A stretch of 19,467 bases of DNA from Prevotella sp. UBA7551 (GCA_002479145.1 DLLX01000065.1:5781-25247); one strand, 5' to 3'. Positions 1 through 8,022 are shown, numbered from the stretch's first letter. Numbers and translations: made by a program. Notes: generated from the sequence alone by a model not told the origin.

Positions 1-414
1 CGTGCTCATGAGCTTTGATATGGCGAGCGCGGTGGCGAACTTGGCGAACTCGGCGGGCTGAAGTCGCAGGCTTCCCAGAACAATCCATGATCGCGAACCC
101 TTGATTTCGTGTGGGTTGAAAATCGTCGCGAAGAGCAGAAGGACAAGCAGTCCGTAAATGACGTAGGCGAAGGTATCGAAGTATCGGTCATCGAGCATCA
201 GCAGGACGAAGCCCAGACAGATGCTCGTGCCAATCCAAACGACCTGCATTCCCGAGCGCGTGGAGAGGGAAAATATCTCGGTGTCGCCGTAAGTGTAGCT
301 TGCCCCGCAGACGCTTACCCACCCGAAGGCGAGCAAAGCAAGGTATATGCCTATCGTCCACCAGTCAAGCGACTGGAGAATGCCTTTCTGATTGTCCGAC
401 TTTTCCATAACCAT
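1..414 (-). CDS. rodA: RodA peptidoglycan glycosyltransferase, N-terminal 138 residues (cut by window edge)
   Basis: The frame is open from an ATG at 414 to base 1, so the C-terminal part lies outside the window. RodA is the SEDS-family polymerase that makes glycan strands from lipid II during side-wall growth, working with PBP2. Seen here: a short polar N-terminus, hydrophobic segments near residues 20-38, 57-74 and 82-99, then the SEDS-typical GSRSWI (106-111) and QPAEFAK (119-125), where the family usually has G-x-x-R-W-I and QPSE-x-x-K. The catalytic Asp of the later extracellular loop is not in view. A second ATG at 408 is possible; 414 is preferred because AAGGA at 426-430 lies 11 nt upstream. 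The gene begins 7 nt after the mrdA stop and is probably translated from the same mRNA. Confidence 0.93.
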   Translation of the reverse strand, partial: MVMEKSDNQKGILQSLDWWTIGIYLALLAFGWVSVCGASYTYGDTEIFSLSTRSGMQVVWIGTSICLGFVLLMLDDRYFDTFAYVIYGLLVLLLFATIFNPHEIKGSRSWIVLGSLRLQPAEFAKFATALAISKLMST

Positions 415-421
415 GATGCTG

Positions 422-2539
422 CTATTCCTTCTTGCTTTCCTTGTCGTTTTCCTTGTGCGACGGTTTGTGGTCTTTCTCGTCGTCGCGCCGCCGCTCCTCA
501 CTCTGAGGCCTTATCTCGTTCTCTACTTTGATGGCCGGGTCGTTCTGCGGCTCGTTCTTTTTCCTTTCTTGGTGTTTTCTCTCCTTTTCCTCGGCCAACT
601 TCTTCTGTTGTTTGTCGCGCTCGAGCTTCAGCGAGTCCTTGATGGCGTTGATTCGCTTGAGCGAGTCGAGCCGTAAAGAGTCGGCATGGCTCATCGGCGA
701 CTTGAAGGGGTAGGAGATATGCTGGTTTTGTATCTGCGTAGCCTTGCGCGCATCGGCCTCTGTCAGCTTGCCGTTGATGTATTGCTCCATCATCAGCGAG
801 CCGATGGGCACACCATAGACAGCTCCCCATCCGCCATTTTCCACATATACTGCGATGGCGATCTTAGGCGTATCGACGGGCGCAAATCCCATAAAGACGG
901 AGTGGTCTTTGCCCTTGTTCTGTGCCGTACCTGTTTTTCCCGCCATTTGATAGCCTGGATGCACGGCGTGGGCGCACGTTCCGCGGATGGCGGAGGAGAC
1001 CATTCCCTTGACCACTTCCTCATAGGCGGCTTGGCTTCCCTTTGTCCGATGCCGCTCATAATACTTCCGGTCGATGCTTCCGCCTTTGATATGGCGCACC
1101 ACATGGGGCGTGATGTAGTAGCCTCGGTTGGCTATCGTCGCGCCCAGGTTGGCGATTTGCAGTGGCGTGGCGTTGACTTCGCCTTGCCCGATGGCGATGG
1201 AGATGACCGACAGCGGGTTCCAACGGCCAAAGGCATTGTCGTAGAATTTGGCGTTGGGGATCATTCCGCGCCGTTCGCCGGGCAGGTCAATGCCCAGTTT
1301 GTAGCCGAATCCCTGCGAGACCATGTAGTCGCGCCACACGTTCATGGCATCTTCGAGCGTGGGGTACTTCTTTCTATTGGATAGCATGTAGTACAATCCC
1401 CAGCAGAAGTAGCTGTTACATGATGTGCTGATGGCTGGAACGAGTGCGATAGGGCTCGCATGAGAGTGGCATCCCACGTGAAGTCCCTTGAATGAGAATC
1501 CGTGTGCGCAGGGGAAACGGGTGGAGTCGTTGACGATTCCCTCCGTGTAGAACGTCACAGCCTGCGTGGTCTTGAATGTACTTCCAGGAGGATATTGGCC
1601 GCTGATGGCCCTGTTGATGAGCGGTTTGGCCGGATCGACAGTCAGACGGAGCTGATTCTTACCGCGAAGTTTGCCAATCATCATCCGTGGGTCGTAGGTT
1701 GGCGATGACACCATGGCCAGAATCTGTCCCGTTTTCGGCTCAATGGCCACGATAGCCCCGAGCTTTCCCTCCATGAGTCGTTCGCCGAGCTTCTGCAATT
1801 CCAAGTCCAGACCGAGCTGTATGTCCTTTCCTGGCAGAGGCTTCTGGTCGAATTTCCCGTTTTTATAGCGGCCTTGGATGCGTCCGCGGGCATCTCGGAG
1901 CAGTATTTGCACCCCTTTCCTGCCGCGAAGCTCTTTCTCATACTGGCGTTCTATGCCCTGCTTGCCGATGTAGTCGCCTGGCTGGTAGTAGTCATCCTCC
2001 TCAATGTCGCTCTGTGACACCTCTGCCACGTCGCCCAACAGGTGTGCCGCTACGGGCTCTTTGTACTGACGGATGCTGCGTCGCTGGATGTAAAAGCCCG
2101 GAAAACGGAAGATTTTTTCTTGGAATGCGCTGAATTCCTTGTCTGGAAGCTGCCCCATGAAGAGCTGTTGGGTGAACCTTGAGTAGCCCGGATTCTTCCT
2201 CCGGTCCTTTATCTCGGCCATCCGCTTGTTGAAAAAGTCCCGGGTGATGCCCAAAGAGTTGCAAAAGTCCATGGTGTCCAGGCGTCCCGCTTCTTCGTTC
2301 ATGACCACCATGATGTCGTAGGCAGGCTGATTGAAGACGAGCAGCTTGCCGTTTCGGTCGGTGATAGTCCCGCGTGAGGGAAATTCTATCTTCTTCAGGA
2401 AGGCATTGGAGTCGGCGCTTTTGCGGTAGTCATCGCTGGCAATTTGCAACGAAAAGAGCCGGATGATATAGACAACAATGATGAATGAGGCAATGCCACT
2501 AAGCACATAGCGTCTTTTTTCCAGGTCGAAATTCTTCAT
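422..2539 (-). CDS. mrdA: Penicillin-binding protein 2 (elongasome transpeptidase)
   Basis: This 705-residue class B PBP crosslinks peptidoglycan in the periplasm during cell elongation and pairs with RodA. One membrane anchor lies at about residues 11-33. The PBP dimer/pedestal region follows (about 50-230), then the transpeptidase domain (about 255-590) with all three active-site motifs: S320-TFK in PPGSTFK, S373-C-N375, and K535-T-G537 in AGKTGTAQ. The final 95 or so residues (about 610-705) are an extremely charged Lys/Glu/Asp/Arg-rich tail without hydrophobic content, probably disordered; a typical enterobacterial PBP2 is about 630 residues and lacks it. The start codon at 2539 immediately follows the mreD stop (TAA-ATG), which supports translational coupling. 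The family call is very firm; the tail's role is unknown. Confidence 0.97.
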   Translation of the reverse strand: MKNFDLEKRRYVLSGIASFIIVVYIIRLFSLQIASDDYRKSADSNAFLKKIEFPSRGTITDRNGKLLVFNQPAYDIMVVMNEEAGRLDTMDFCNSLGITRDFFNKRMAEIKDRRKNPGYSRFTQQLFMGQLPDKEFSAFQEKIFRFPGFYIQRRSIRQYKEPVAAHLLGDVAEVSQSDIEEDDYYQPGDYIGKQGIERQYEKELRGRKGVQILLRDARGRIQGRYKNGKFDQKPLPGKDIQLGLDLELQKLGERLMEGKLGAIVAIEPKTGQILAMVSSPTYDPRMMIGKLRGKNQLRLTVDPAKPLINRAISGQYPPGSTFKTTQAVTFYTEGIVNDSTRFPCAHGFSFKGLHVGCHSHASPIALVPAISTSCNSYFCWGLYYMLSNRKKYPTLEDAMNVWRDYMVSQGFGYKLGIDLPGERRGMIPNAKFYDNAFGRWNPLSVISIAIGQGEVNATPLQIANLGATIANRGYYITPHVVRHIKGGSIDRKYYERHRTKGSQAAYEEVVKGMVSSAIRGTCAHAVHPGYQMAGKTGTAQNKGKDHSVFMGFAPVDTPKIAIAVYVENGGWGAVYGVPIGSLMMEQYINGKLTEADARKATQIQNQHISYPFKSPMSHADSLRLDSLKRINAIKDSLKLERDKQQKKLAEEKERKHQERKKNEPQNDPAIKVENEIRPQSEERRRDDEKDHKPSHKENDKESKKE

Positions 2540-3040
2540 TTAGCGGCTCCTTACGTTATCGATGACAAAGACAAGCAGAAACGTAATCAGCGTGCTCCCA
2601 CTCACATTCAGCAGCCATTCCACAGGATCGAAGAAGCTGAATTGCTCTAAAGTGAAGAAAAGGATGCAGAAAATCAGTGTGGAGATGAGGCTGTACCAGG
2701 CGTATTTGGCCGGCCCGAGCGTGGTAATGCGTGGGGAAAGGTCTTCGGCAGACTCGCGTGGGATAAAGAATGACAACAGATAGGGCTGCACAAAGGCAAG
2801 AAAAGTAAGTGAACCGGCGGCCACGCCGGGCGTATTGGAGAAAGTGTCGAGCAATAGACCCATGCAGAATCCCCACAACAACAGTCCCCATCGGGGATAA
2901 TGGCGGCGTATGCTGATAATGAAATAGACATAGAGCAGCGGGGTGGCACAGCCAAATAGGTGGATTTGGCCCAGTACCAGCACCTGGGCGAGGCACAGGA
3001 TGACGAAGAGTGCGAGTCTTCGGAGCAAGTCAACGTTCAT
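2540..3040 (-). CDS. mreD: Rod shape-determining protein MreD
   Basis: A 166-residue integral membrane protein of the elongasome; it partners MreC in the inner membrane and is needed for rod shape in model bacteria. Several hydrophobic helices are visible (about residues 8-28, 33-45, 50-67, 77-93, 114-131 and 148-161). The stretch GLLLDTFSNTPGVAAGS (61-77) fits the conserved MreD pattern G-x(3)-D-x(5)-G. A purine-rich AGGAGAAAGAAG tract lies just before the ATG at 3040. MreD sequences diverge strongly, so the call rests on this motif, length, topology and its place between mreC and mrdA. An unusually long 155-nt gap separates it from the upstream mreC. Confidence 0.93.
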   Translation of the reverse strand: MNVDLLRRLALFVILCLAQVLVLGQIHLFGCATPLLYVYFIISIRRHYPRWGLLLWGFCMGLLLDTFSNTPGVAAGSLTFLAFVQPYLLSFFIPRESAEDLSPRITTLGPAKYAWYSLISTLIFCILFFTLEQFSFFDPVEWLLNVSGSTLITFLLVFVIDNVRSR

Positions 3041-3195
3041 CTTTCTTCTTTCTCCTTAATATAATCTGACGGCCTTACCATTACAGTATGAATGCCTTAC
3101 GGAATGTAACACCATTGACAACAGGCGGATAGAGGCGCATATATAACCTTTCGCGACACTGACTGCCGGATGATAGGGGCTGCCGTGTCGTGCGG

Positions 3196-4062
3196 TTAAT
3201 TATCCGATGGCGGCTTGATGGAGTCTTTTGCAGCTTCCATTAAGCGTCGCAGCTCACCTAATTGGGGCGCATCGATGACGCAAACATCGCGCAAATTGGC
3301 AAAATCTGTGGACAAAGCCACCTGCACACGGTAGGAAAGACCGTCCTCGGAGTTGAACACCTTCTTCACTTTTCCTACCAGCAAGCCTGCGGGGAACACC
3401 GCCGAATAACCGCTTGTGAGCACCCTGTCGCCTATCTTGAAGCGCGCATGGCGTGGAACATCGTCCAAATAGGCAATGTTGGGTGCGTTCCCAGCCCAGT
3501 GAAGGTAGCCGAAATAGTCGCGGCCGGCAATGGAACAGCTGATGTTTGACTTGTTGTTGAGCACCGGAATGACCACCGAGTAGTGTCGTCCGACGAGATA
3601 AACTATGCCCACAACGCCATTTCCACACGCCACGCCCATGTCTTTCCTCACCCCATCTGCGCTTCCTCGGTCGATGGTCATCAAGTTATCGGGCCGGTCC
3701 AGCGAGTTGCTCACCACCTTGGCCAGAATCAACCGGTACTTGGTCAGTTGTCTAAACTGGCCGCGTTTCAAGTAGGTGGAGTCCTTGGTCTGGTCATAAA
3801 GCTGGTCGGAGAGCGTCTTCAGCTGTTGCTCCAGCTCCAGATTGTGCTTCGTCAACTCCTCGTTGGCCTCCCGCATGCTGAGAAACGACAGCAGCTTCGA
3901 CTCCTGCTCATAGACGATGCCGGCGAGATAGTTGGCCGAAGTGAACCATACGCTGGCCTGATAGCTGTTGAAGCGGAACAGCAACACCCCACTGATTACC
4001 TCCAGAATGATGAAGAGAAACCAGTGAAAGTTGCGCGACAGAAACTCCGTCAGATTGTGCAT
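3196..4062 (-). CDS. mreC: Rod shape-determining protein MreC
   Basis: A 288-residue bitopic membrane protein that links cytoplasmic MreB filaments to the periplasmic wall-synthesis enzymes (PBP2/RodA). Residues 11-30 form one membrane helix. Residues 54-92 are a heptad-rich coiled coil (leucines in REANEELTKHNLELEQQLKT). The rest is the two-barrel periplasmic domain, with the typical phrases TIDRGSADGVRKDMGV, GVVGIVYLVG and GDRVLTSGYSAVFPAGLLVG. The length is normal for the family. The start at 4062 gives an N-terminus of the expected form, a few polar residues before the membrane helix. The gene follows mreB by 87 nt. Confidence 0.96.
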   Translation of the reverse strand: MHNLTEFLSRNFHWFLFIILEVISGVLLFRFNSYQASVWFTSANYLAGIVYEQESKLLSFLSMREANEELTKHNLELEQQLKTLSDQLYDQTKDSTYLKRGQFRQLTKYRLILAKVVSNSLDRPDNLMTIDRGSADGVRKDMGVACGNGVVGIVYLVGRHYSVVIPVLNNKSNISCSIAGRDYFGYLHWAGNAPNIAYLDDVPRHARFKIGDRVLTSGYSAVFPAGLLVGKVKKVFNSEDGLSYRVQVALSTDFANLRDVCVIDAPQLGELRRLMEAAKDSIKPPSDN

Positions 4063-4149
4063 CGGTGCTTTCTACATGAGAAATATGGAATGGCCGAGGC
4101 TATGGCCATCCTACACTTCATCCATTGATGATACCAACCCTGCTGCCCT

Positions 4150-5172
4150 TTATCTCATCAAGAATGAGAAGCGGTCCACATTCTTCAAGGCAATACCTGC
4201 CCCCGTGGCCACACTGTGGAGCGGATCCTCTGCGATGTGGAATGGGATGTTGATTTTATCGGTGAGCCGTTTGTCCAGTCCGCGCAGCAGTGCGCCGCCG
4301 CCTGTAAGCCAGATGCCGTTCTTTACGATGTCTGCATAAAGCTCGGGCGGGGTGTTTTCCAATGCTGAGAGCACGGCGTTCTCAATCTTCGCCACCGTTT
4401 TGTCGAGGCAATGGGCAATCTCTTGGTAGCATACGGGCACCTCCATGGGCAGTGCCGTGATGCGGTTTGGCCCGTGGATGACATAGTCTTCGGGCGCATC
4501 ATCGCCCAGGTCAGTCAGTGCCGACCCGACGTGCACCTTGATTCGCTCGGCCATCCGCTCGCTCACCTTGACGTTGTGCTGCCGGCTCATATACTCTTGT
4601 ATGTCCGCCGTGAGGTCGTCTCCTGCCACACGGATGGAGTTGTTGCTCACGATTCCACCCAGAGAGATGACCGCAATCTCTGTGCTTCCGCCGCCTATGT
4701 CGACGATCATGTTGCCTTCAGGTGCCTCAACGTCAATGCCTATGCCCAGGGCGGCTGCCATTGGCTCAAAGATTAAGTAGACATCGCGGCCGTCGGCGTG
4801 CTCCGCAGAGTCGCGTACTGCCCGAAGCTCCACCTCGGTGCTGCCCGATGGCACGCCAATGACCATGCGCAGTGAAGGCGAGAAGATGCGGCTGCCCGTG
4901 TGAACCATCTTGATCAAGCCGCGGATCATTTGCTCACAGGCCGTGAAGTCGGCTATCACGCCATCGCGTAGCGGACGAATGGTGCGGATGTTGGCGTGCT
5001 CCTTCTCATACATCATCTTTGCTTCACCACCCACAGCAATCATTTTCCCTGTCCGTCGGTCCAGGGCTACGACGGAAGGCTCGTCCACTACAATCTTGTC
5101 ATCGCTGATAATGATGGTGTTGGCCGTGCCCAAATCCATCGCTATTTCTTGGATAAATGAAAAGAGTTTCAT
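4150..5172 (-). CDS. mreB: Rod shape-determining protein MreB (bacterial actin)
   Basis: A 340-residue actin-fold ATPase that forms membrane-bound filaments guiding side-wall synthesis. Nucleotide-binding motifs are intact: phosphate-1 loop D13LGTANT, RPLRDGVIADF (66-76), EPMAAALGIGIDV (136-148), phosphate-2 loop IVDIGGGSTEIAV (156-168) and the adenosine motif LTGGGALLRGLD (289-300). The N-terminus MKLFSFIQEIAMD is amphipathic, as is usual for membrane-binding MreB. The start at 5172 has AAGAAGGA immediately upstream. The gene lies 56 nt behind the purH-domain gene with no promoter of the Bacteroidetes type in between, so the two are probably co-transcribed. Full length, no anomalies. Confidence 0.98.
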   Translation of the reverse strand: MKLFSFIQEIAMDLGTANTIIISDDKIVVDEPSVVALDRRTGKMIAVGGEAKMMYEKEHANIRTIRPLRDGVIADFTACEQMIRGLIKMVHTGSRIFSPSLRMVIGVPSGSTEVELRAVRDSAEHADGRDVYLIFEPMAAALGIGIDVEAPEGNMIVDIGGGSTEIAVISLGGIVSNNSIRVAGDDLTADIQEYMSRQHNVKVSERMAERIKVHVGSALTDLGDDAPEDYVIHGPNRITALPMEVPVCYQEIAHCLDKTVAKIENAVLSALENTPPELYADIVKNGIWLTGGGALLRGLDKRLTDKINIPFHIAEDPLHSVATGAGIALKNVDRFSFLMR

Positions 5173-5228
5173 TCCTTCTTACTACTTTTTTCTTTTGTGT
5201 TGTTATTTAATCTACTTGGCAAAAAGCA

Positions 5229-5822
5229 TTATTTGACAAACCATTCGTGGATGGCGGTGTCATAGTGACTGCTCACTGCAAAGGCTTTTTCAGCAAAATT
5301 CCTGCGCTCTTCCAGCTCCGTCTGTGCGCCTTTGCGCTCCAGAATGTTGTCAAGCATGGCATATTCGGCTTTGCTCGGCACTATCACTACGTCCTTGAAG
5401 TTCTTGGCTCCGGCGCGAATGAGCGAGATACCGCCGATATCGATTTTCTCAATGATCTCATCCTCGCTTGCTCCTCTGGCCACCGTCTGCTCAAAAGGGT
5501 AGAGATCGACCACCACCAGGTCGATAGGCACGATACCATACTGCTCCATCTGCTTGCGGTCGCCCTTGTTGTCGCGTCGTGCGAGGATGCCTCCGAACAC
5601 CTTCGGATGCAAAGTCTTGACCCTTCCGCCGAGGATGGAGGGATAAGAGGTGACGTCCTCCACTTTCTGACACGCATAGCCCAGTGATTCAATGAACTTC
5701 TGGGTACCGCCTGTGCTAAGAAATTTCACGCCATTTTCGTTCAGTTTCTTCAAGATATGCTCAAGTCCATCTTTGTGAAAGACCGAGATTAACGCAGTCT
5801 TGATTTGCTTTGTGCCTGCCAT
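5229..5822 (-). CDS. purH: IMP cyclohydrolase (PurH N-terminal, MGS-like domain only)
   Basis: A 197-residue protein matching only the inosine monophosphate cyclohydrolase half of bifunctional PurH, which closes FAICAR to IMP in the last step of purine synthesis. Visible family features: SVFHKDGL (13-20), FLSTGGT (34-40), ILGGRVKTLHP (63-73, with K69), VVDLYPFEQTV (104-114, Y108) and EKIDIGGISLIRAGAKN (125-141, D128 and K140). The reading frame stops at the domain boundary (SSHYDTAIHEWFVK, 184-197), exactly where full PurH (about 510 residues) continues into the AICAR transformylase domain. No transformylase remnant lies in the 56 nt before mreB. This looks like a genuine split gene, not a frameshift, so a partner transformylase must be encoded elsewhere. 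First gene of the mre cluster. Confidence 0.93.
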   Translation of the reverse strand: MAGTKQIKTALISVFHKDGLEHILKKLNENGVKFLSTGGTQKFIESLGYACQKVEDVTSYPSILGGRVKTLHPKVFGGILARRDNKGDRKQMEQYGIVPIDLVVVDLYPFEQTVARGASEDEIIEKIDIGGISLIRAGAKNFKDVVIVPSKAEYAMLDNILERKGAQTELEERRNFAEKAFAVSSHYDTAIHEWFVK

Positions 5823-5851
5823 TTTGTCTTGCTCTTTTTATAATAAGTGTG

Positions 5852-5859
5852 CAAATTTA
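5852..5859 (-). promoter_or_regulatory. Possible -7 element for the purH-mre operon
   Basis: TAAATTTG on the minus strand matches the Bacteroidetes -7 consensus TAnnTTTG and would start transcription near 5848, about 26 nt before the purH ATG. No good TTTG lies at the expected -33 distance, so the call rests on one element only. Confidence 0.4.
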
Positions 5860-5926
5860 CAAAATCTTCGGCAACTACTATGTGGGTGAGTCCTAAAAAT
5901 ATTAAAACAAGTCGATTTAATTGCCC

Positions 5927-5963
5927 TTTGTCAATGCCGCCCTGTTGTAAAGCCGTACCTTTG
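5927..5963 (+). promoter_or_regulatory. Possible mutY promoter, start point almost at the ATG
   Basis: TACCTTTG at 5956-5963 matches the -7 consensus TAnnTTTG. The nearest TTTG upstream (5927-5930) is 25 nt away, longer than the usual 19-20 nt. With the normal geometry the transcript would begin around 5967, one base before the mutY ATG, which implies a leaderless or nearly leaderless mRNA. The element could also be a chance match. Confidence 0.4.
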
Positions 5964-5967
5964 CTGT

Positions 5968-6948
5968 ATGAACTTTACCGACACATTGCTCAGTTGGTTT
6001 GCCTCCCACGGTCGCTCATTGCCATGGCGCGAGGCGGGCACCCCGTACGCAATCTGGCTTAGTGAAATCATTTTGCAGCAGACGCGGGTAGCCCAAGGCG
6101 AGGCCTACTGGCGTCGATTTCTGGCGCAATGGCCCACCGTGGAGCAGCTTGCCGCCGCATCTGAGGACGAGGTGTTGCGCGCCTGGCAGGGGCTTGGATA
6201 CTATTCAAGGGCACGCAATCTCCATACTGCCGCACAGCAGATAGCCGCCTTGGGTCATTTTCCGGACACTTATGCTTCCATTCGTGCCCTGAAAGGTGTC
6301 GGCGACTACACCGCTGCCGCCATCGCCTCGTTTGCCTTCGGGCTTCCCCATGCCGCTGTGGACGGCAACGCCTACCGTGTGCTGGCCCGCTACTTCGGCA
6401 TCGACACCCCCATCGACGACGCGAAGGGTAAGCGTACCTTTGCCGTTCTGGCACAGTCGCTGCTCCCTGAGGGACGCGCGGCCGACTTCAACCAGGCGAT
6501 GATGGACTTTGGTGCCACCCAGTGTGTACCCCGCTCACCCCGTTGCGAGATCTGTCCGATGGCCGAGACTTGCGATGCGCTGCGGACGGGAAGGGTTTCT
6601 GTGCTGCCCGTCAGGCGGAAACGGGTCGGCGTGCAGGAGCGTCAGCTCACCTATCTTTATCTCCGTTGTGGTGGCCGGACGGCTATTCACCAGCGGGGAG
6701 CGGGTGACATCTGGCAGGGACTGTGGGAACCTCTCCTCATTCAGCCCACGGAAGTGCGCCCCGTCTATGAGCTTCGGGCGCACCATGTCAAGCATGTGCT
6801 CACCCATAGGGTGCTCTATGCTGACCTTTACCTCTACCAACCGGCCACGCCTCCCGTCCTTCCTGAAGGCTGTCGTTGGGTGGATGAGGCCGATTTGGGG
6901 CAGTATGCTTTGCCCCGGCTGGTTGAAAAACTTATCGCCCTGCTCTGA
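5968..6948 (+). CDS. mutY: A/G-specific adenine DNA glycosylase MutY
   Basis: A 326-residue base-excision repair enzyme that removes adenine mispaired with 8-oxoguanine. The N-terminal helix-hairpin-helix glycosylase domain holds catalytic E33 in EIILQQTRV, the hairpin LKGVGDYTAAAIA (108-120), and catalytic D132 in AVDGNAYRVLARYFG. The [4Fe-4S] loop is intact, with C186-x6-C193-x2-C196-x5-C202. The C-terminal NUDIX-like 8-oxoG recognition domain (about 225-326) includes IWQGLWEPLL and HVLTHRVL. The start at 5968 gives the standard MutY N-terminus. The last codons and the stop form the left arm of a hairpin that serves the convergent gene. Cytoplasmic; length slightly short but complete. Confidence 0.97.
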   Translation: MNFTDTLLSWFASHGRSLPWREAGTPYAIWLSEIILQQTRVAQGEAYWRRFLAQWPTVEQLAAASEDEVLRAWQGLGYYSRARNLHTAAQQIAALGHFPDTYASIRALKGVGDYTAAAIASFAFGLPHAAVDGNAYRVLARYFGIDTPIDDAKGKRTFAVLAQSLLPEGRAADFNQAMMDFGATQCVPRSPRCEICPMAETCDALRTGRVSVLPVRRKRVGVQERQLTYLYLRCGGRTAIHQRGAGDIWQGLWEPLLIQPTEVRPVYELRAHHVKHVLTHRVLYADLYLYQPATPPVLPEGCRWVDEADLGQYALPRLVEKLIALL

Positions 6949-6974
6949 AAATCTTCTGGAGCAGGGCGATAAGT
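6926..6974 (-). terminator. Terminator of the EamA transporter gene, inside the mutY 3' end
   Basis: CTTATCGCCCTGCTC (6931-6945) and GAGCAGGGCGATAAG (6959-6973) form a perfect 15-bp stem, extended to 16 bp by A6930-T6974, around a 13-nt loop. On the minus strand the stem is followed by TTTTT (6926-6930), so it is a classic intrinsic terminator for the transporter transcript. On the plus strand no T-run follows, although the hairpin may still protect the mutY mRNA end. The left arm contains the last five mutY codons. Confidence 0.88.
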
Positions 6975-7015
6975 CCCTCCCAATAAGAAGAGACCGTGTT
7001 GTGCCTAAGAAAATG

Positions 7016-7939
7016 TTACTGCTGCTCTTCCGTCACTTGTTGCTTCCGTGGAAAGAATTTCCCCGTCGTATTGGCGACATATACGCCGATGAGAATCAGT
7101 GCACAACCGACATAGGCCATCACCGTCATAGGCTCGCTGAGAAACATTGCCGCGATGACCACGGTGAAGAGTGGGCTAAGGTAGTTGTAGTTGGAGGCCG
7201 TCATGGCACCGAGTTTCTCGATGATGATGCTGTAGAGGAAGAAGCAGCAGCACGAAGCGATGAGACCGAGGAAGAGCAGATTGCCCAGTACATCGACGTG
7301 CAAGAGGTGATCTACTGGAAATTTCCAGGGCCAAATCAGGAAAAGCGGCAAGGCGGTCAGCAGACCGTAGCCGAACACTTTGCGGGTGATGGTGGCCGCG
7401 TCATACTTCTCCGAGATGGGTTTCAGCAGAAAGGAGTAGAGCCCGAAGGAAGCCGAAGTGAGCACGGCGATAAGGTCTCCGGTCGGATTGAAGCACAATT
7501 CTCCCTGCCCGTTGAATATGACCATCGCCACACCGGCTATCGCCAAGAGCGTCCCCAAGGCGAAGTTGCTGGTCAGGCGAGTCCCTTTGATGAAGAGGAT
7601 GCTGAAGATCATCGTGAAGATGGGCGACGCACTGACGATGAAGCTCACGTTATTGACGTTGGTCATGCTGATGGCCACGTTCTCACTGACGAAGTAAAGC
7701 GATGCGCCAGTGATGCCGAGCACCACCATTTTCAGCTCGTCGCGCCACGAGTCGGTCAGCATCCGCTTGTGGGCAAATAGCAGCATGGCCACATAGGCGA
7801 GGATGTAGCGGGCGTAGAAAATCTCCAAGGCCGACATTCCGGCGTGGACAAGCACCTTGGTGTTGACGAGCGTGCCTCCCCAGATGGCTACGACGAATAG
7901 TGCCAGCAGATGGAATGTGAGTGTTTTGTTACCTTTCAT
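7016..7939 (-). CDS. DMT-superfamily (EamA-type) membrane transporter
   Basis: A 307-residue polytopic protein with two tandem EamA repeats (about residues 10-143 and 155-290), each about five helices, as in drug/metabolite exporters of the inner membrane. Family signatures include AIWGGTLVNTKVLVHAG (18-34), then FYARYILAY (41-49), and in the second half the YNYLSPLFTVVIAAMFLSEP phrase (251-270) that closes many EamA domains. The substrate cannot be told from sequence. The frame is open up to 8032, but the extra 31 residues are basic, unlike the family, and overlap the promoter; MKGNK at 7939 is the better start. The C-terminus is a short polar tail. Single-gene unit with its own promoter and terminator. 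Confidence 0.92.
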   Translation of the reverse strand: MKGNKTLTFHLLALFVVAIWGGTLVNTKVLVHAGMSALEIFYARYILAYVAMLLFAHKRMLTDSWRDELKMVVLGITGASLYFVSENVAISMTNVNNVSFIVSASPIFTMIFSILFIKGTRLTSNFALGTLLAIAGVAMVIFNGQGELCFNPTGDLIAVLTSASFGLYSFLLKPISEKYDAATITRKVFGYGLLTALPLFLIWPWKFPVDHLLHVDVLGNLLFLGLIASCCCFFLYSIIIEKLGAMTASNYNYLSPLFTVVIAAMFLSEPMTVMAYVGCALILIGVYVANTTGKFFPRKQQVTEEQQ

Positions 7940-7991
7940 TTGTCTTGGTCGAGTTTTGGTTTTTGCCTTATTCTTGTGCCAAAAGCGGTTG

Positions 7992-8022
7992 CAAAGGTAG
8001 CGTATTTTGGGCAAACTACAAA
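7992..8022 (-). promoter_or_regulatory. Promoter of the EamA transporter gene
   Basis: On the minus strand TTTG (8019-8022), a 19-nt spacer and TACCTTTG (7992-7999) match the Bacteroidetes -33/-7 consensus exactly. Transcription would begin near 7988, giving a leader of about 49 nt before the ATG at 7939. It also argues against the longer upstream start. Confidence 0.82.

Noticed and set aside
686..1384. Plus-strand 232-codon frame opposite mrdA
   Set aside because: Antisense to the PBP2 transpeptidase domain; no family resemblance.
6509..7780. Plus-strand 423-codon frame across mutY end and the transporter
   Set aside because: Out of frame with mutY in its first part and antisense to the EamA transporter in the rest; low-complexity charged translation and it runs through a terminator.
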